Made by a program: the position numbers and the translations under genes | Notes under the pieces: model-generated | What the model was told of the DNA's origin: nothing | Seen by the model: only the letters and a program-made list of their open reading frames with translations | Database searches by the model: none | Assembly: GCA_905214905.1 (NCBI GenBank) | Contig: CAJMNK010000064.1 | Coordinates: 1-11,324 of the forward strand | Origin: an uncultured bacterium | GTDB lineage: Bacteria > Actinomycetota > Coriobacteriia > Coriobacteriales > Coriobacteriaceae | Reading direction: 5' to 3' | Length of the DNA: 11,324 nt | In this document: piece after piece, positions 1 to 6,515 of the stretch | Numbering within the stretch: position 1 is the stretch's first letter | Layout of the letters: each line of letters opens with the position of its first letter

Positions 1-123
1 ACATGGATCATCTACCCGCTGTGCCAGAAAGCCCTCGGGAAGCTCCCGCTGCGCGCGATGAACCTTTTGGCAGCTGTCGTCGTCATCGGGTTCGTCGTCC
101 TCTGCGCCGTCAAGTTCGCCTGA
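1..123 (+). CDS. C-terminal end of a membrane protein (partial)
   Basis: The frame starting at base 1 is open from the window edge to a TGA at 121-123 and encodes 40 visible residues. They run from TWIIYPLCQKALGKLPLRAM into a hydrophobic helix (NLLAAVVVIGFVVLCAV) and end KFA. A charged/amphipathic stretch followed by a terminal transmembrane helix is a plausible C terminus for a polytopic membrane protein. A match to the putative ABC-transporter type IV (CmpB) family, common in this group, is possible from the YP...K.P pattern before the last helix, but this is a guess. The gene converges on ettA, with 59 bases between the stops. Confidence 0.55.
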   Translation, partial: TWIIYPLCQKALGKLPLRAMNLLAAVVVIGFVVLCAVKFA

Positions 124-133
124 ACGCGGCGAG

Positions 134-159
134 GCCCCGATGCCGTTCAGCTCCGGGGC
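134..159. terminator. weak hairpin between convergent genes
   Basis: GCCCCG at 134-139 pairs with CGGGGC at 154-159 around a 14-base loop, between the stops of the partial membrane-protein gene and ettA. There is no T-run on either side, so a terminator role rests only on position. It could act in both directions or be chance in GC-rich DNA. Confidence 0.25.
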
Positions 160-182
160 GTCGAATGCATGTCGCGTATCTG

Positions 183-1862
183 CTAGTCGCGGGTGAGCTT
201 GCGGTGGATGCGGTGCGGACGCGCGGCCTCCTCGCCCAGGCGCTCGACGCGGTTCTTCTGGTAGTCGTCGAAGTTGCCCTCGAACCAGTGCCAGTTGCCC
301 GGGTTCTCGTCGGTGCCCTCCCACGCCAGGATGTGCGTGGCGACGCGGTCCAGGAACATACGGTCGTGGCTAATGACCACCGAGCAGCCCGGGAACTCGA
401 GCAGCGCCGCCTCGAGCGAGGACAGCGTCTCGACGTCGAGGTCGTTCGTGGGCTCGTCGAGGAGCAGCAGGTTGCCGCCCTGCTTGAGCGTAAGCGCCAA
501 GTTCAGACGGTTGCGCTCGCCACCGGAGAGCACGCCAGCGCGCTTCTGCTGGTCCTGGCCCTTAAAGCCAAAGCTCGCCACATACGCGCGGCTCGGAACC
601 TCGGTCTCGCCGACCATCATGTGGTCCAGGCCGTCCGAGACGACCTCCCATAGGTTCTTATCGGGGTCGATGCCGGAACGGTTCTGGTCGACGTAAGAAA
701 TCTTGACGGTCTCGCCCACCTCGAGCTCGCCCGAAGTCAGCGGCTCCAAACCCACGATGGTCTTGAAGAGCGTGGTCTTGCCGACACCGTTGGGGCCGAT
801 GACGCCCACGATGCCGTTACGCGGCAGGGTGAATGAAAGGTCGTCGATGAGCACGCGGCCATCGAACTCCTTGTGCAGGTGATGGGCCTCGAGCACCTTG
901 TTGCCCAGACGCGGGCCCACAGGGATGCGGATGTCGGTCCAGTCGAGCTTCTGGCTTGCGCGGGCCTCGGCCTCCATCTCCTCGTAGCGAGCCAGACGGG
1001 CCTTGTTCTTGGCCTGGCGAGCCTTGGGCGAGCTGCGTACCCACTCGAGCTCGGCCTCCATGCGCTTGGCGAGCTTGGCATCGCGGTTGCCCTGCGCCTC
1101 GATACGCGCGGCCTTGGTCTCCAGATACGTGGAGTAGTTGCCCTTGTAAGGATAAAGGTGGCCGCGGTCGACCTCGCAGATCCACTCGGCAACGTTATCC
1201 AGGAAGTAGCGATCGTGCGTGACGGCAAGGACCGCACCCTGGTAGTTGTGCAGGAAGTGCTCGAGCCACAGGATCGACTCAGCGTCCAGGTGGTTCGTGG
1301 GCTCGTCGAGCAGCAGCAGGTCGGGAGCCTCGAGCAGCAGCTTGCACAGGGCCACACGGCGGCGCTCGCCGCCGGAAAGCACGTTGACCGGCATGTCGGA
1401 ATCGGGCAGCTGCAGGGCGTCCATGGCCTGGCCGAGTTTGGAATCGATATCCCAGCCGTCGGCGGCGTCAATCTCGTCCTGGAGCTTGCCCATCTCTGCC
1501 ATGAGGGCGTCCATGTCGCAGTCCGGGTCACACATCTCCTCGCCGATCTTATTGAAGCGATCGACCTTGGCGATCATGTCGCCAAACGCCATGCGCACGT
1601 TCTCGATGACGGTCTTGTCGCCATCGAGCGGCGGCTCCTGCTGCAGGATTCCTACGGTGTAGCCGGGGGTGAGTCTGGCATCGCCGTTGGAGACTTCCTC
1701 GATACCGGCCATAATCTTAAGCAGGGTCGACTTACCCATGCCGTTGGGACCCACAACGCCGATCTTGGCACCGGGATAGAAGCTCAGGGTCACGTCGTCA
1801 AGGATCACCTTGTCGCCATGGGCCTTACGAGCCTGATACATCTGGTAGATAAACTCCGCCAT
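183..1862 (-). CDS. ettA: energy-dependent translational throttle protein EttA (ABC-F ATPase)
   Basis: A 559-residue soluble ABC-F protein; E. coli EttA has 555 residues. EttA binds the ribosomal E site and gates entry into elongation according to ATP/ADP level. Two ATPase domains are visible: Walker A GPNGMGKST (38-46), signature LSGGE (162-166), Walker B LLLLDEPTNHLD with catalytic Glu187; then Walker A GPNGVGKTT (356-364), signature LSGGE (445-449), Walker B LLLLDEPTNDLD with Glu470. Between them is the charged helical linker (about 242-320) that contacts P-site tRNA. The N terminus (MAEFIYQMYQARK) aligns with EttA without the extensions of Uup or resistance ABC-Fs, and the first domain carries an arm-like insertion (about 95-140). 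The ATG at 1862 is preceded by AAAGGA (1880-1875). It is probably a single-gene unit, since a terminator at 1954-1980 separates it from sdpI. I could not identify a convincing promoter in 1881-1953. Confidence 0.96.
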   Translation of the reverse strand: MAEFIYQMYQARKAHGDKVILDDVTLSFYPGAKIGVVGPNGMGKSTLLKIMAGIEEVSNGDARLTPGYTVGILQQEPPLDGDKTVIENVRMAFGDMIAKVDRFNKIGEEMCDPDCDMDALMAEMGKLQDEIDAADGWDIDSKLGQAMDALQLPDSDMPVNVLSGGERRRVALCKLLLEAPDLLLLDEPTNHLDAESILWLEHFLHNYQGAVLAVTHDRYFLDNVAEWICEVDRGHLYPYKGNYSTYLETKAARIEAQGNRDAKLAKRMEAELEWVRSSPKARQAKNKARLARYEEMEAEARASQKLDWTDIRIPVGPRLGNKVLEAHHLHKEFDGRVLIDDLSFTLPRNGIVGVIGPNGVGKTTLFKTIVGLEPLTSGELEVGETVKISYVDQNRSGIDPDKNLWEVVSDGLDHMMVGETEVPSRAYVASFGFKGQDQQKRAGVLSGGERNRLNLALTLKQGGNLLLLDEPTNDLDVETLSSLEAALLEFPGCSVVISHDRMFLDRVATHILAWEGTDENPGNWHWFEGNFDDYQKNRVERLGEEAARPHRIHRKLTRD

Positions 1863-1953
1863 TTGCCTGTTTTATCCTTTCTACCTGCTGTTTCCCTATT
1901 CTTGATTCGCTTTAGTGGAAACGAAATGAGAAAACCAGCTCTGAAACTTAACG

Positions 1954-1980
1954 AAAAAGGGGCATGGTCGCCCACACCCC
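1954..1980 (-). terminator. intrinsic terminator of the sdpR-sdpI operon
   Basis: Read on the minus strand, GGGGTGTGG pairs with CCATGCCCC as nine consecutive pairs (two G-U) closed by a GCGA tetraloop (stem-loop 1980-1959). Five T residues (1958-1954) follow at once. It lies 66 bases past the sdpI stop and before ettA, so it should end the sdpRI transcript and insulate ettA. Confidence 0.82.
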
Positions 1981-2046
1981 CTAATACTACCTGGGAAAAG
2001 TCCCCCGGAACAAAATATGAACAGCGTACGCTAGTTTTCCGCAACC

Positions 2047-2751
2047 TTAGCGAACGGCTCGCTGCGATTTACGCCACAGCAGATACGAATAGACGTAGGC
2101 AGCTCCGGCTGAACCAAACGCCAGAACCGCAATCACCGCGGCAACGACTTCACTCGAAAGCACCGCACCTGCCACGCCCATCACAATCAGGCCAATACCC
2201 AGCACCATAAAGCAGGCGCCGCCAAAACGCTGCGTACGGCGCCAGTTCTCGGGATCGGCAAGCGCCCAAGGCGTCTTGATACCGAGCGTATAGTTCTGCT
2301 TCACACGCGGCAAGTAGTTGCCTACGCCGATGAACAGCAAACCGATAGCACCGGAAATCAGCACGTTGACCGAACCGACCGCCGGCACCACGCCCCAGAC
2401 CGTAAGCTCTCCCAGCCAGCTTATGGCGCACATGAACAAGGTGAAGGCGATTACGAAGCCCTGATAGAACTTGCCCGAGGTTCGATATGCCTCACCTTTG
2501 GGATCGATGCGCGGCACCACGCAGAACATTGCGAGAAGCGCCAGAGGCAGCACGCCGAGCGCGGAGGCCATCCAGCTAGGACCCCAACCATCGACGGCGC
2601 CGTTCGCGCCCCAGTGCGTGGGAATCTGTGCAGGCAAGCTCGGCATCACCATGAGGTGCGCTACGACATTGGCGACGCACAGAACGACCAGCGCAATCCA
2701 CACGCGCGACGATACCCCCGTGGGGTGAATGCCCTTGTTTTCGTTATTCAT
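2047..2751 (-). CDS. sdpI: SdpI family membrane protein (DUF1648 + SdpI domains)
   Basis: A 234-residue integral membrane protein with about six hydrophobic segments (roughly 17-36, 60-80, 96-117, 123-143, 177-198, 201-224). The DUF1648 signature PTHWGANGAVDGWG is at 44-57, and the SdpI-domain signature NYLPRVKQNYTLGIKTPWAL at 145-164, followed by WRRTQRFGG. In Bacillus subtilis, SdpI gives immunity to the SdpC toxin and sequesters the repressor SdpR at the membrane. The start chosen is the ATG at 2751, which overlaps the end of the upstream regulator gene by 8 bases (GATGAATAA). It is preceded by GGAAGGTGATAAGG inside that gene, so the two are probably translationally coupled. An upstream in-frame start at 2793 would put 14 unrelated residues inside the regulator gene. 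No toxin gene (sdpABC) is visible, so an immunity role here is inference; a stress or antimicrobial-sensing role is equally possible. Confidence 0.88.
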   Translation of the reverse strand: MNNENKGIHPTGVSSRVWIALVVLCVANVVAHLMVMPSLPAQIPTHWGANGAVDGWGPSWMASALGVLPLALLAMFCVVPRIDPKGEAYRTSGKFYQGFVIAFTLFMCAISWLGELTVWGVVPAVGSVNVLISGAIGLLFIGVGNYLPRVKQNYTLGIKTPWALADPENWRRTQRFGGACFMVLGIGLIVMGVAGAVLSSEVVAAVIAVLAFGSAGAAYVYSYLLWRKSQRAVR

Positions 2752-3022
2752 CCTTATCACCTTCCGTGTTTGTAAAGCCCATAAACCAGCCAATCAAGTC
2801 CTGCATGACGGTGGTGTTTAAGCTGTAAACGATGTTTTGGCCATGGCGCTCGTCGGTCACCAGCCCGGCGTTTTTGAGCGTCGCCAAATGATGGCTCAAT
2901 GACGGCTTGCTGATATCGAAATGCTCGGCAAGCTCCCCCGCCGTGCAATTGCCTTCGCGCAGCAACTCCAAAATGCGCCGTCGCGTTGGATCGGCAAGCG
3001 CCTTAAAACCCTCTCCCGGCAT
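2744..3022 (-). CDS. sdpR: ArsR-family winged-helix repressor, SdpR-like
   Basis: A 92-residue DNA-binding protein. The fold is the ArsR winged helix: FKALADPTRRRILELLREG (6-24), helix-turn-helix about 28-51 with recognition helix KPSLSHHLATLKN, and wing LVTDERHGQNIVYSL (54-68). The metal-binding ELCVC box of metal-sensing ArsR proteins is replaced by NCTAGEL, with a single Cys, so metal sensing is unlikely. Pairing with an SdpI gene is the arrangement of the autorepressor SdpR. The start is the ATG at 3022, directly behind AGGAGGT (3032-3026); a GTG at 3040 would leave only a leader of about 10 bases from the predicted start of transcription. It is expected to repress its own operon through the inverted repeat at 3071-3094, with release when SdpI binds the repressor. 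The last is family knowledge, not seen here. Confidence 0.88.
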   Translation of the reverse strand: MPGEGFKALADPTRRRILELLREGNCTAGELAEHFDISKPSLSHHLATLKNAGLVTDERHGQNIVYSLNTTVMQDLIGWFMGFTNTEGDKDE

Positions 3023-3056
3023 AGGACCTCCTCTCAGCACCCCTCATGACGCGCAC

Positions 3057-3085
3057 ACTATACTCGATATTTAGATGTTTGTCTA
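3057..3085 (-). promoter_or_regulatory. sigma-A type promoter of sdpR-sdpI
   Basis: On the minus strand, TAGACA (3085-3080, 5 of 6 to TTGACA) and TATAGT (3062-3057) are separated by exactly 17 bases. Transcription would start near 3050, giving a leader of about 27 bases that carries the AGGAGGT ribosome binding site of sdpR. The stretch is much richer in A and T than its surroundings. Confidence 0.72.
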
Positions 3086-3094
3086 ACTATCTAA
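3071..3094. promoter_or_regulatory. probable SdpR operator (inverted repeat over the -35 box)
   Basis: TTAGAT (3071-3076) is repeated inverted as ATCTAA (3089-3094). A second, nested partner, TCTAA at 3082-3086, forms a tighter TTAGA-N6-TCTAA palindrome. The repeats cover the -35 box and spacer of the sdpR promoter, where an ArsR-type dimer would block RNA polymerase. AT-rich dyads of this kind are typical for such repressors; assignment to this protein is by position. Confidence 0.55.
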
Positions 3095-3104
3095 TCTTGT
3101 ACTC

Positions 3105-3142
3105 AAAAAAAAATAGCCGCCTCCGCGTAATGCGAAGACGGC
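3105..3142 (-). terminator. strong minus-strand terminator with no gene before it
   Basis: On the minus strand, an 11-position stem (3142-3132 with 3126-3116; nine pairs, two mismatches) closed by a five-base loop is followed, after two bases, by nine T residues (3113-3105). It works only in the minus direction. The genes on the far side (tcdA, tatD) are on the plus strand, so it does not end any visible protein-coding transcript. It also shields the sdpR promoter just downstream. Confidence 0.72.
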
Positions 3143-3203
3143 CACTTCTCACGCCATAAACGTGTTTCGGAGTTGGCTAACCCGCGGCAACGGGTGCCAT
3201 CTG
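3105..3203 (-). ncRNA. candidate small RNA (about 100 nt, three hairpins)
   Basis: Reading right to left, TTGTTG (3239-3234) and CATAAG (3215-3210) spaced by 18 bases form a passable promoter, with a start near 3203. The transcript would fold as a first hairpin (3199-3196/3177-3174 plus 3195-3191/3184-3180, with ACCCG pairing CGGGT), a second hairpin (CACG 3164-3161 with CGTG 3153-3150), and the terminator at 3142-3105. I do not recognise it as a known riboswitch or housekeeping RNA. There is no good ribosome binding site with an open frame. The terminator is clear; the promoter and the RNA itself are inference. Confidence 0.35.
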
Positions 3204-3273
3204 CTTCATCTTATGCGAATCACCGCCTCATTTCAACAAGCCCCTAGGGCTCAAATGGAATCGCGATAATACC

Positions 3274-3279
3274 TATAAT
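3274..3279 (+). promoter_or_regulatory. -10 box of the tcdA-tatD operon
   Basis: A perfect TATAAT lies 45 bases before the tcdA start, with a predicted transcript start near 3286. No good -35 box is present at 16-18 bases (3251-3256 reads TCAAAT), so activity may be modest or need another contact. Confidence 0.5.
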
Positions 3280-3323
3280 GGTGATAGCTAAAACACGATT
3301 CGCTTCCCCATCGGAGGATGTCT

Positions 3324-4115
3324 ATGACCGAAACCGCCGCTCTCGTCGAGACACGCGACACCAAACTCGAGATCATCATGGGCCGTGAGGCACTCGATAG
3401 ACTCGCCAACGCCACGGTGCTGGTGCTCGGCTGCGGAGGCGTGGGCTCTAACTGCTGCGAGGCACTTGCCCGCGGCGGCATCGGTCATTTTGTGATTCTG
3501 GACAAGGATATCGTCGCGCCCAGCAACATCAATCGACAGGCCATCGCCTTTCACAGCACCGTCGGCAAGCGCAAGGTTGACGTGATGGAAGCCATGATCC
3601 ACGACATCAATCCCGCCGCCAGCGTTATCAAGCGCACCGAATACCTGCTGAGCGACAACATCGACGAGTTCTTCGCGGGCGTTTTGGAGCAGACGGGTGG
3701 CAAGCTCGACTACGTCGTCGACGCCATCGACACCATCTCGGCCAAGCTCACCATTGCCAAATATGCTCAGGACCATGACATCCGTTTGGTTAGCTCCATG
3801 GGCGGGGCCAACAAACTCCATCCCGAGTGCCTCCGCTTTGCCGACATCTTCGATACGGTACGTGACCCCATGAGCCGCATTATGCGCAAAGAATGTAAGA
3901 AGCGCGGAATCAAGAGCCTACACGTACTGTTTAGCTGCGAGGAATCGGTTAAGACACAGCCCCGCGATCCTTCCAACATCCACGAGCGCACCGAGCTGGG
4001 AACCGCCAGCTTTATGCCGCCCATCATGGGCCAGATGATCGCCGGCGAGGTTATCCGTCAGATCAGTGGCCGCGGCACCGAGCGCGTGCGCGCCGATGGC
4101 CAGCGCCTAGACTAG
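3324..4115 (+). CDS. tcdA: tRNA threonylcarbamoyladenosine dehydratase (TcdA/CsdL)
   Basis: A 263-residue ThiF/E1-like enzyme of the TcdA family. It uses ATP to dehydrate t6A at position 37 of ANN-decoding tRNAs into cyclic ct6A. The Rossmann ATP loop GCGGVGSN is at 36-43, followed by the acidic ILDKDIV segment (58-64) and the NINRQ motif (68-72), with VVDAIDTISAK (131-141) and SSMGGANKLHP (157-167), all typical of TcdA rather than MoeB or ThiF. The CxxC zinc pairs of MoeB are absent. The start is the ATG at 3324, because GGAGG at 3313-3317 is 6 bases ahead; the in-frame ATG at 3318 would touch the binding site. It leads a two-gene operon with the TatD-family gene 14 bases downstream. Confidence 0.93.
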   Translation: MTETAALVETRDTKLEIIMGREALDRLANATVLVLGCGGVGSNCCEALARGGIGHFVILDKDIVAPSNINRQAIAFHSTVGKRKVDVMEAMIHDINPAASVIKRTEYLLSDNIDEFFAGVLEQTGGKLDYVVDAIDTISAKLTIAKYAQDHDIRLVSSMGGANKLHPECLRFADIFDTVRDPMSRIMRKECKKRGIKSLHVLFSCEESVKTQPRDPSNIHERTELGTASFMPPIMGQMIAGEVIRQISGRGTERVRADGQRLD

Positions 4116-4129
4116 CGGAGCGCGCCGAG

Positions 4130-4912
4130 ATGGAGCCCCGGTTATTTGATGCACACTGCCATCTTGATCTAATGGCTCACCCGGACGCCGTTGCCGATGA
4201 GGCAACGGCGCTGGGCCTGATTCTATTTGACTGCGGCGTCGATCCGCACGACTTTGCACGCGCCAAGAAGCGCGCCTGCGGCCGTTCAAATATCTTTGCC
4301 GGCATCGGCCTCCATCCCTGGTGGCTCGCCGACGGACGATGTGGCAACGCTGAAATCAATCTGCTTTGCGAAGTCGCTGCACAAGAACGCTTGATCGGCG
4401 AGATCGGGCTCGACTTTTCCGCTCGTTTTGCCGGAAGCGAGCCGCTACAAGTACAGGCATTTGACCGGCTCTGCGATGCACTCGTGCAGCACCCTCTTGC
4501 CGGGCGCGTGATATCAATTCACGCTGTTCGTTCGGCAGGAACCGTACTGGACGCCCTTGAGTCATATGGATTGCTCACCCCAAGCCCCAACTCCCCCGCC
4601 GTCATCTTTCACTGGTTTAGCGGTACCTCGAACGAGTTCGTCCGTGCGCGAAACGCAGGCTGCTATTTTTCCGTGAACGAGCGTATGCTCGCCACCAAGC
4701 GCGGTCGCGAATATGCCCGACAGATTCCACTCGACCGTCTACTGCTCGAGACCGATGCGCCGGCCGAGCCAAACACAGAAACAAGTGTGCAATCGCTCAT
4801 CAGATCGCTCGCAAGGACCTCGATGCACATTGCCTCACTCAAAAACTGTGACGCAAAGCGCATCGAGTCGGTAGTTTTAGCAAATGCGCACTCTGTTTTT
4901 GACCTTCGCTAA
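4130..4912 (+). CDS. TatD family metal-dependent hydrolase
   Basis: A 260-residue TIM-barrel hydrolase of the TatD family, whose members are metal-dependent deoxyribonucleases or phosphoesterases. The ligand set is complete: HCHLD (His9, His11), GLHPW (His62), GEIGLD (Glu91), SIHA (His131), FHWFSG (His161) and LLETDAP (Asp209). Length is normal for the family. GGAG at 4117-4120 lies 9 bases before the ATG, just after the tcdA stop, so it is co-transcribed with tcdA. The tail (LANAHSVFDL) matches the usual NA..LF ending. Which paralogue it matches (TatD, YcfH or YjjV type) cannot be told by eye; the FHWFSG form and short inserts favour the YjjV/YcfH side. The true substrate is unknown. Confidence 0.9.
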   Translation: MEPRLFDAHCHLDLMAHPDAVADEATALGLILFDCGVDPHDFARAKKRACGRSNIFAGIGLHPWWLADGRCGNAEINLLCEVAAQERLIGEIGLDFSARFAGSEPLQVQAFDRLCDALVQHPLAGRVISIHAVRSAGTVLDALESYGLLTPSPNSPAVIFHWFSGTSNEFVRARNAGCYFSVNERMLATKRGREYARQIPLDRLLLETDAPAEPNTETSVQSLIRSLARTSMHIASLKNCDAKRIESVVLANAHSVFDLR

Positions 4913-4923
4913 CCCCTGTGGGC

Positions 4924-4969
4924 AAAAATGCCAAGGGACATGCGAATCGCACAACGCAGTCCCTATTGG
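4924..4969 (-). terminator. terminator of the long catabolic operon (convergent hairpin)
   Basis: Between the stops of tatD (+) and the FGGY kinase (-), a long stem forms from CCAA/TTGG (4931-4934, 4966-4969), GGGAC/GTCCC (4935-4939, 4959-4963) and TGCG/CGCA (4941-4944, 4955-4958) with small bulges. On the minus strand it is followed by CATTTTT (T run 4928-4924). It lacks a T-run in the plus direction, so tatD is less well served. Confidence 0.6.
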
Positions 4970-4991
4970 CAGGCAGTACAATTCGGCAGCA

Positions 4992-6509
4992 TTACACCAA
5001 TTCGTGCATGAGATCACGGTTGCGTGCATACAATTCGTCAAAGATATGACGACGCGACGCATATAGCTCGTGGGCATCCATATCGGGCACGATTGTTTGT
5101 GCAACGCCAAGGACTTGGGCGAGTTCATCCCATGATGCATAGGCGCCACCTGCGAGAGCTGCCATGATGGCATCACCGAAGCATGCGCCCACCGTAACCT
5201 TGGCAACCGAGACCTCGCGCCCGCATACGTCGGCGATAGCCTGCATCCAAACTGGATTCTTGGTTCCACCTCCGACAAGCATAATGCGCCCAATTGGCAG
5301 TCCATGCTCTCGCTCGATAATGTCGACATGGGATGCAACGGTATACGCGACGCCTTCCAAGGCGGCGCGAACCATATGGGCTCGCGTATGCCTTCCGGTC
5401 AGGCCAAAGAAGACGCCACGTGCCTCGGGATCGTTGAGCGGAGTACGCTCCCCCGCAAAGTACGGCAGGCACAGGAGCCCATCGGCACCCGGCGCCACAT
5501 CGGCGGCATCATGCGCCATGACCGAATATGCATCGGGGCCACCGTGGCCCTCGGCCTCCACGGCGTCGCGATACAGCTCTTGGCGCAGCCACGATGTGAG
5601 TGCACCCGCCGTATTGGTCCCCGCGCAGATCCCGTAAGTTCCGGGAATGATAAACGTCCCTGGCCACAGGCGGGCATCATCGACCATATGATCAGCTAGG
5701 TAGATGAAATACGCCGTGCTCCCCAACTGAACCATCATATCGCCGGGACGAAATACACCCGTCGAAATGGCCTCGGCACCAGAGTCGCCCGTTCCCACTA
5801 AGACAGGTGTCCCTGCCGCGAGCCCTGTCGCCTCAGCCGCGCGCTGCGTAATCGCCCCGGCAATATCGGTAGCCGACATTACCTCCGCCATCTGGTCAGG
5901 CCGGCAGAAACGAGCACATTCCCGAGCATCAACCCTCCAAGTGTAGCGGTCGTATAGGGGAAGATAATCCTCCGCCAAGTAACGGTCCACCGTAAAACGC
6001 CCCGTCAACTTTGCGCATAGAAACGATGATGCCGTCAGGAACTTCGCGGCACGTTCGTGCACCTCGGGCATATTCTCCTTAAACCATAAGATCTTGGGAG
6101 CAATATCTGATGAGCAGGGATCGTGCCCGAAAAGTTCGCGTGCGCGACCTGACCCATATTCGGAAAGGAGCTCGTCAATCTGCGGCTTCGAACGTGCATC
6201 GACTCCATACAAAATCGCGGGCGCCAGCGCGTTGCACTCGGTATCGACCGGCACACAGTCGCAACCCAATGCGGAAAGGCCCACGCATCCGATCTGCGCC
6301 GCGTTAACCCCCGATCGCATCACCAGCTCGCGCGACAAGCGGCAAAAATCGCCCCACCAAACTGCCTCAGCATCATGCTGGTACCATCCATCACACGGGT
6401 TGTCCGTCTCATGTCCACAAGAGGCTTGGCAAACGATGTTGCATCGATCATCGATTAAAACGCCTTTAGAGGCGCTTGTCCCAATATCAATACCCAGATA
6501 GAGCGCCAT
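4992..6509 (-). CDS. FGGY-family carbohydrate kinase (xylulokinase-like)
   Basis: A 505-residue two-domain ASKHA-fold sugar kinase, close to the usual xylulokinase length. FGGY_N begins with the phosphate loop GIDIGTSASKG (6-16, Asp8). The catalytic Asp242 is in GTGDSGAEA (239-247), and FGGY_C carries QLGSTAYF (261-268), LPYFAGERTP (348-357) and the adenosine-binding GGGTKNPVWMQAIADV (413-428). The family phosphorylates pentuloses and related polyols or ketoses. The sugar-contact segment reads ILYGVDARS (99-107) in place of the common W.D.R motif, so D-xylulose is not assured. It is the last gene of the operon: AGGGGAG (6525-6519) lies 9 bases before the ATG and overlaps the end of the BtpA-like gene, whose stop is 6 bases upstream of this start. 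The hairpin at 4924-4969 follows. Confidence 0.9.
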   Translation of the reverse strand: MALYLGIDIGTSASKGVLIDDRCNIVCQASCGHETDNPCDGWYQHDAEAVWWGDFCRLSRELVMRSGVNAAQIGCVGLSALGCDCVPVDTECNALAPAILYGVDARSKPQIDELLSEYGSGRARELFGHDPCSSDIAPKILWFKENMPEVHERAAKFLTASSFLCAKLTGRFTVDRYLAEDYLPLYDRYTWRVDARECARFCRPDQMAEVMSATDIAGAITQRAAEATGLAAGTPVLVGTGDSGAEAISTGVFRPGDMMVQLGSTAYFIYLADHMVDDARLWPGTFIIPGTYGICAGTNTAGALTSWLRQELYRDAVEAEGHGGPDAYSVMAHDAADVAPGADGLLCLPYFAGERTPLNDPEARGVFFGLTGRHTRAHMVRAALEGVAYTVASHVDIIEREHGLPIGRIMLVGGGTKNPVWMQAIADVCGREVSVAKVTVGACFGDAIMAALAGGAYASWDELAQVLGVAQTIVPDMDAHELYASRRHIFDELYARNRDLMHELV

Positions 6510-6515
6510 AGGTGC

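Noticed and set aside
737..1531. 264-codon minus-strand frame inside ettA
   Set aside because: Out-of-frame reading of ettA with a Ser/Arg/Cys/Thr-rich, low-complexity product.
873..2210. 445-codon plus-strand open frame across ettA
   Set aside because: It runs antisense through the unmistakable ATPase motifs of ettA and the intergenic terminator; such frames arise from GC-rich codon bias. No ribosome binding site or recognisable domain.
3022..3040. GTG at 3040 as start of the ArsR-type repressor
   Set aside because: AGGAGGT lies directly before the ATG at 3022, and the GTG would be too close to the predicted transcript start.
3238..3251. Palindrome AGCCCCTAGGGCT as a terminator or operator
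   Set aside because: Five-pair stem with a three-base loop and no T-run; no gene ends there, so no role can be supported.
3288..3821. 177-codon minus-strand frame opposite tcdA
   Set aside because: Antisense to conserved TcdA motifs, no ribosome binding site; not the source of the orphan terminator at 3105-3142.
4877..5338. 153-codon minus-strand frame over the tatD/FGGY junction
   Set aside because: Crosses the convergent terminator and overlaps the FGGY kinase in another frame; no family features.
4992..6509. Naming the FGGY kinase xylB
   Set aside because: Fold and length fit xylulokinase, but there is no xylose isomerase nearby and the sugar-contact segment differs, so the substrate is left open.
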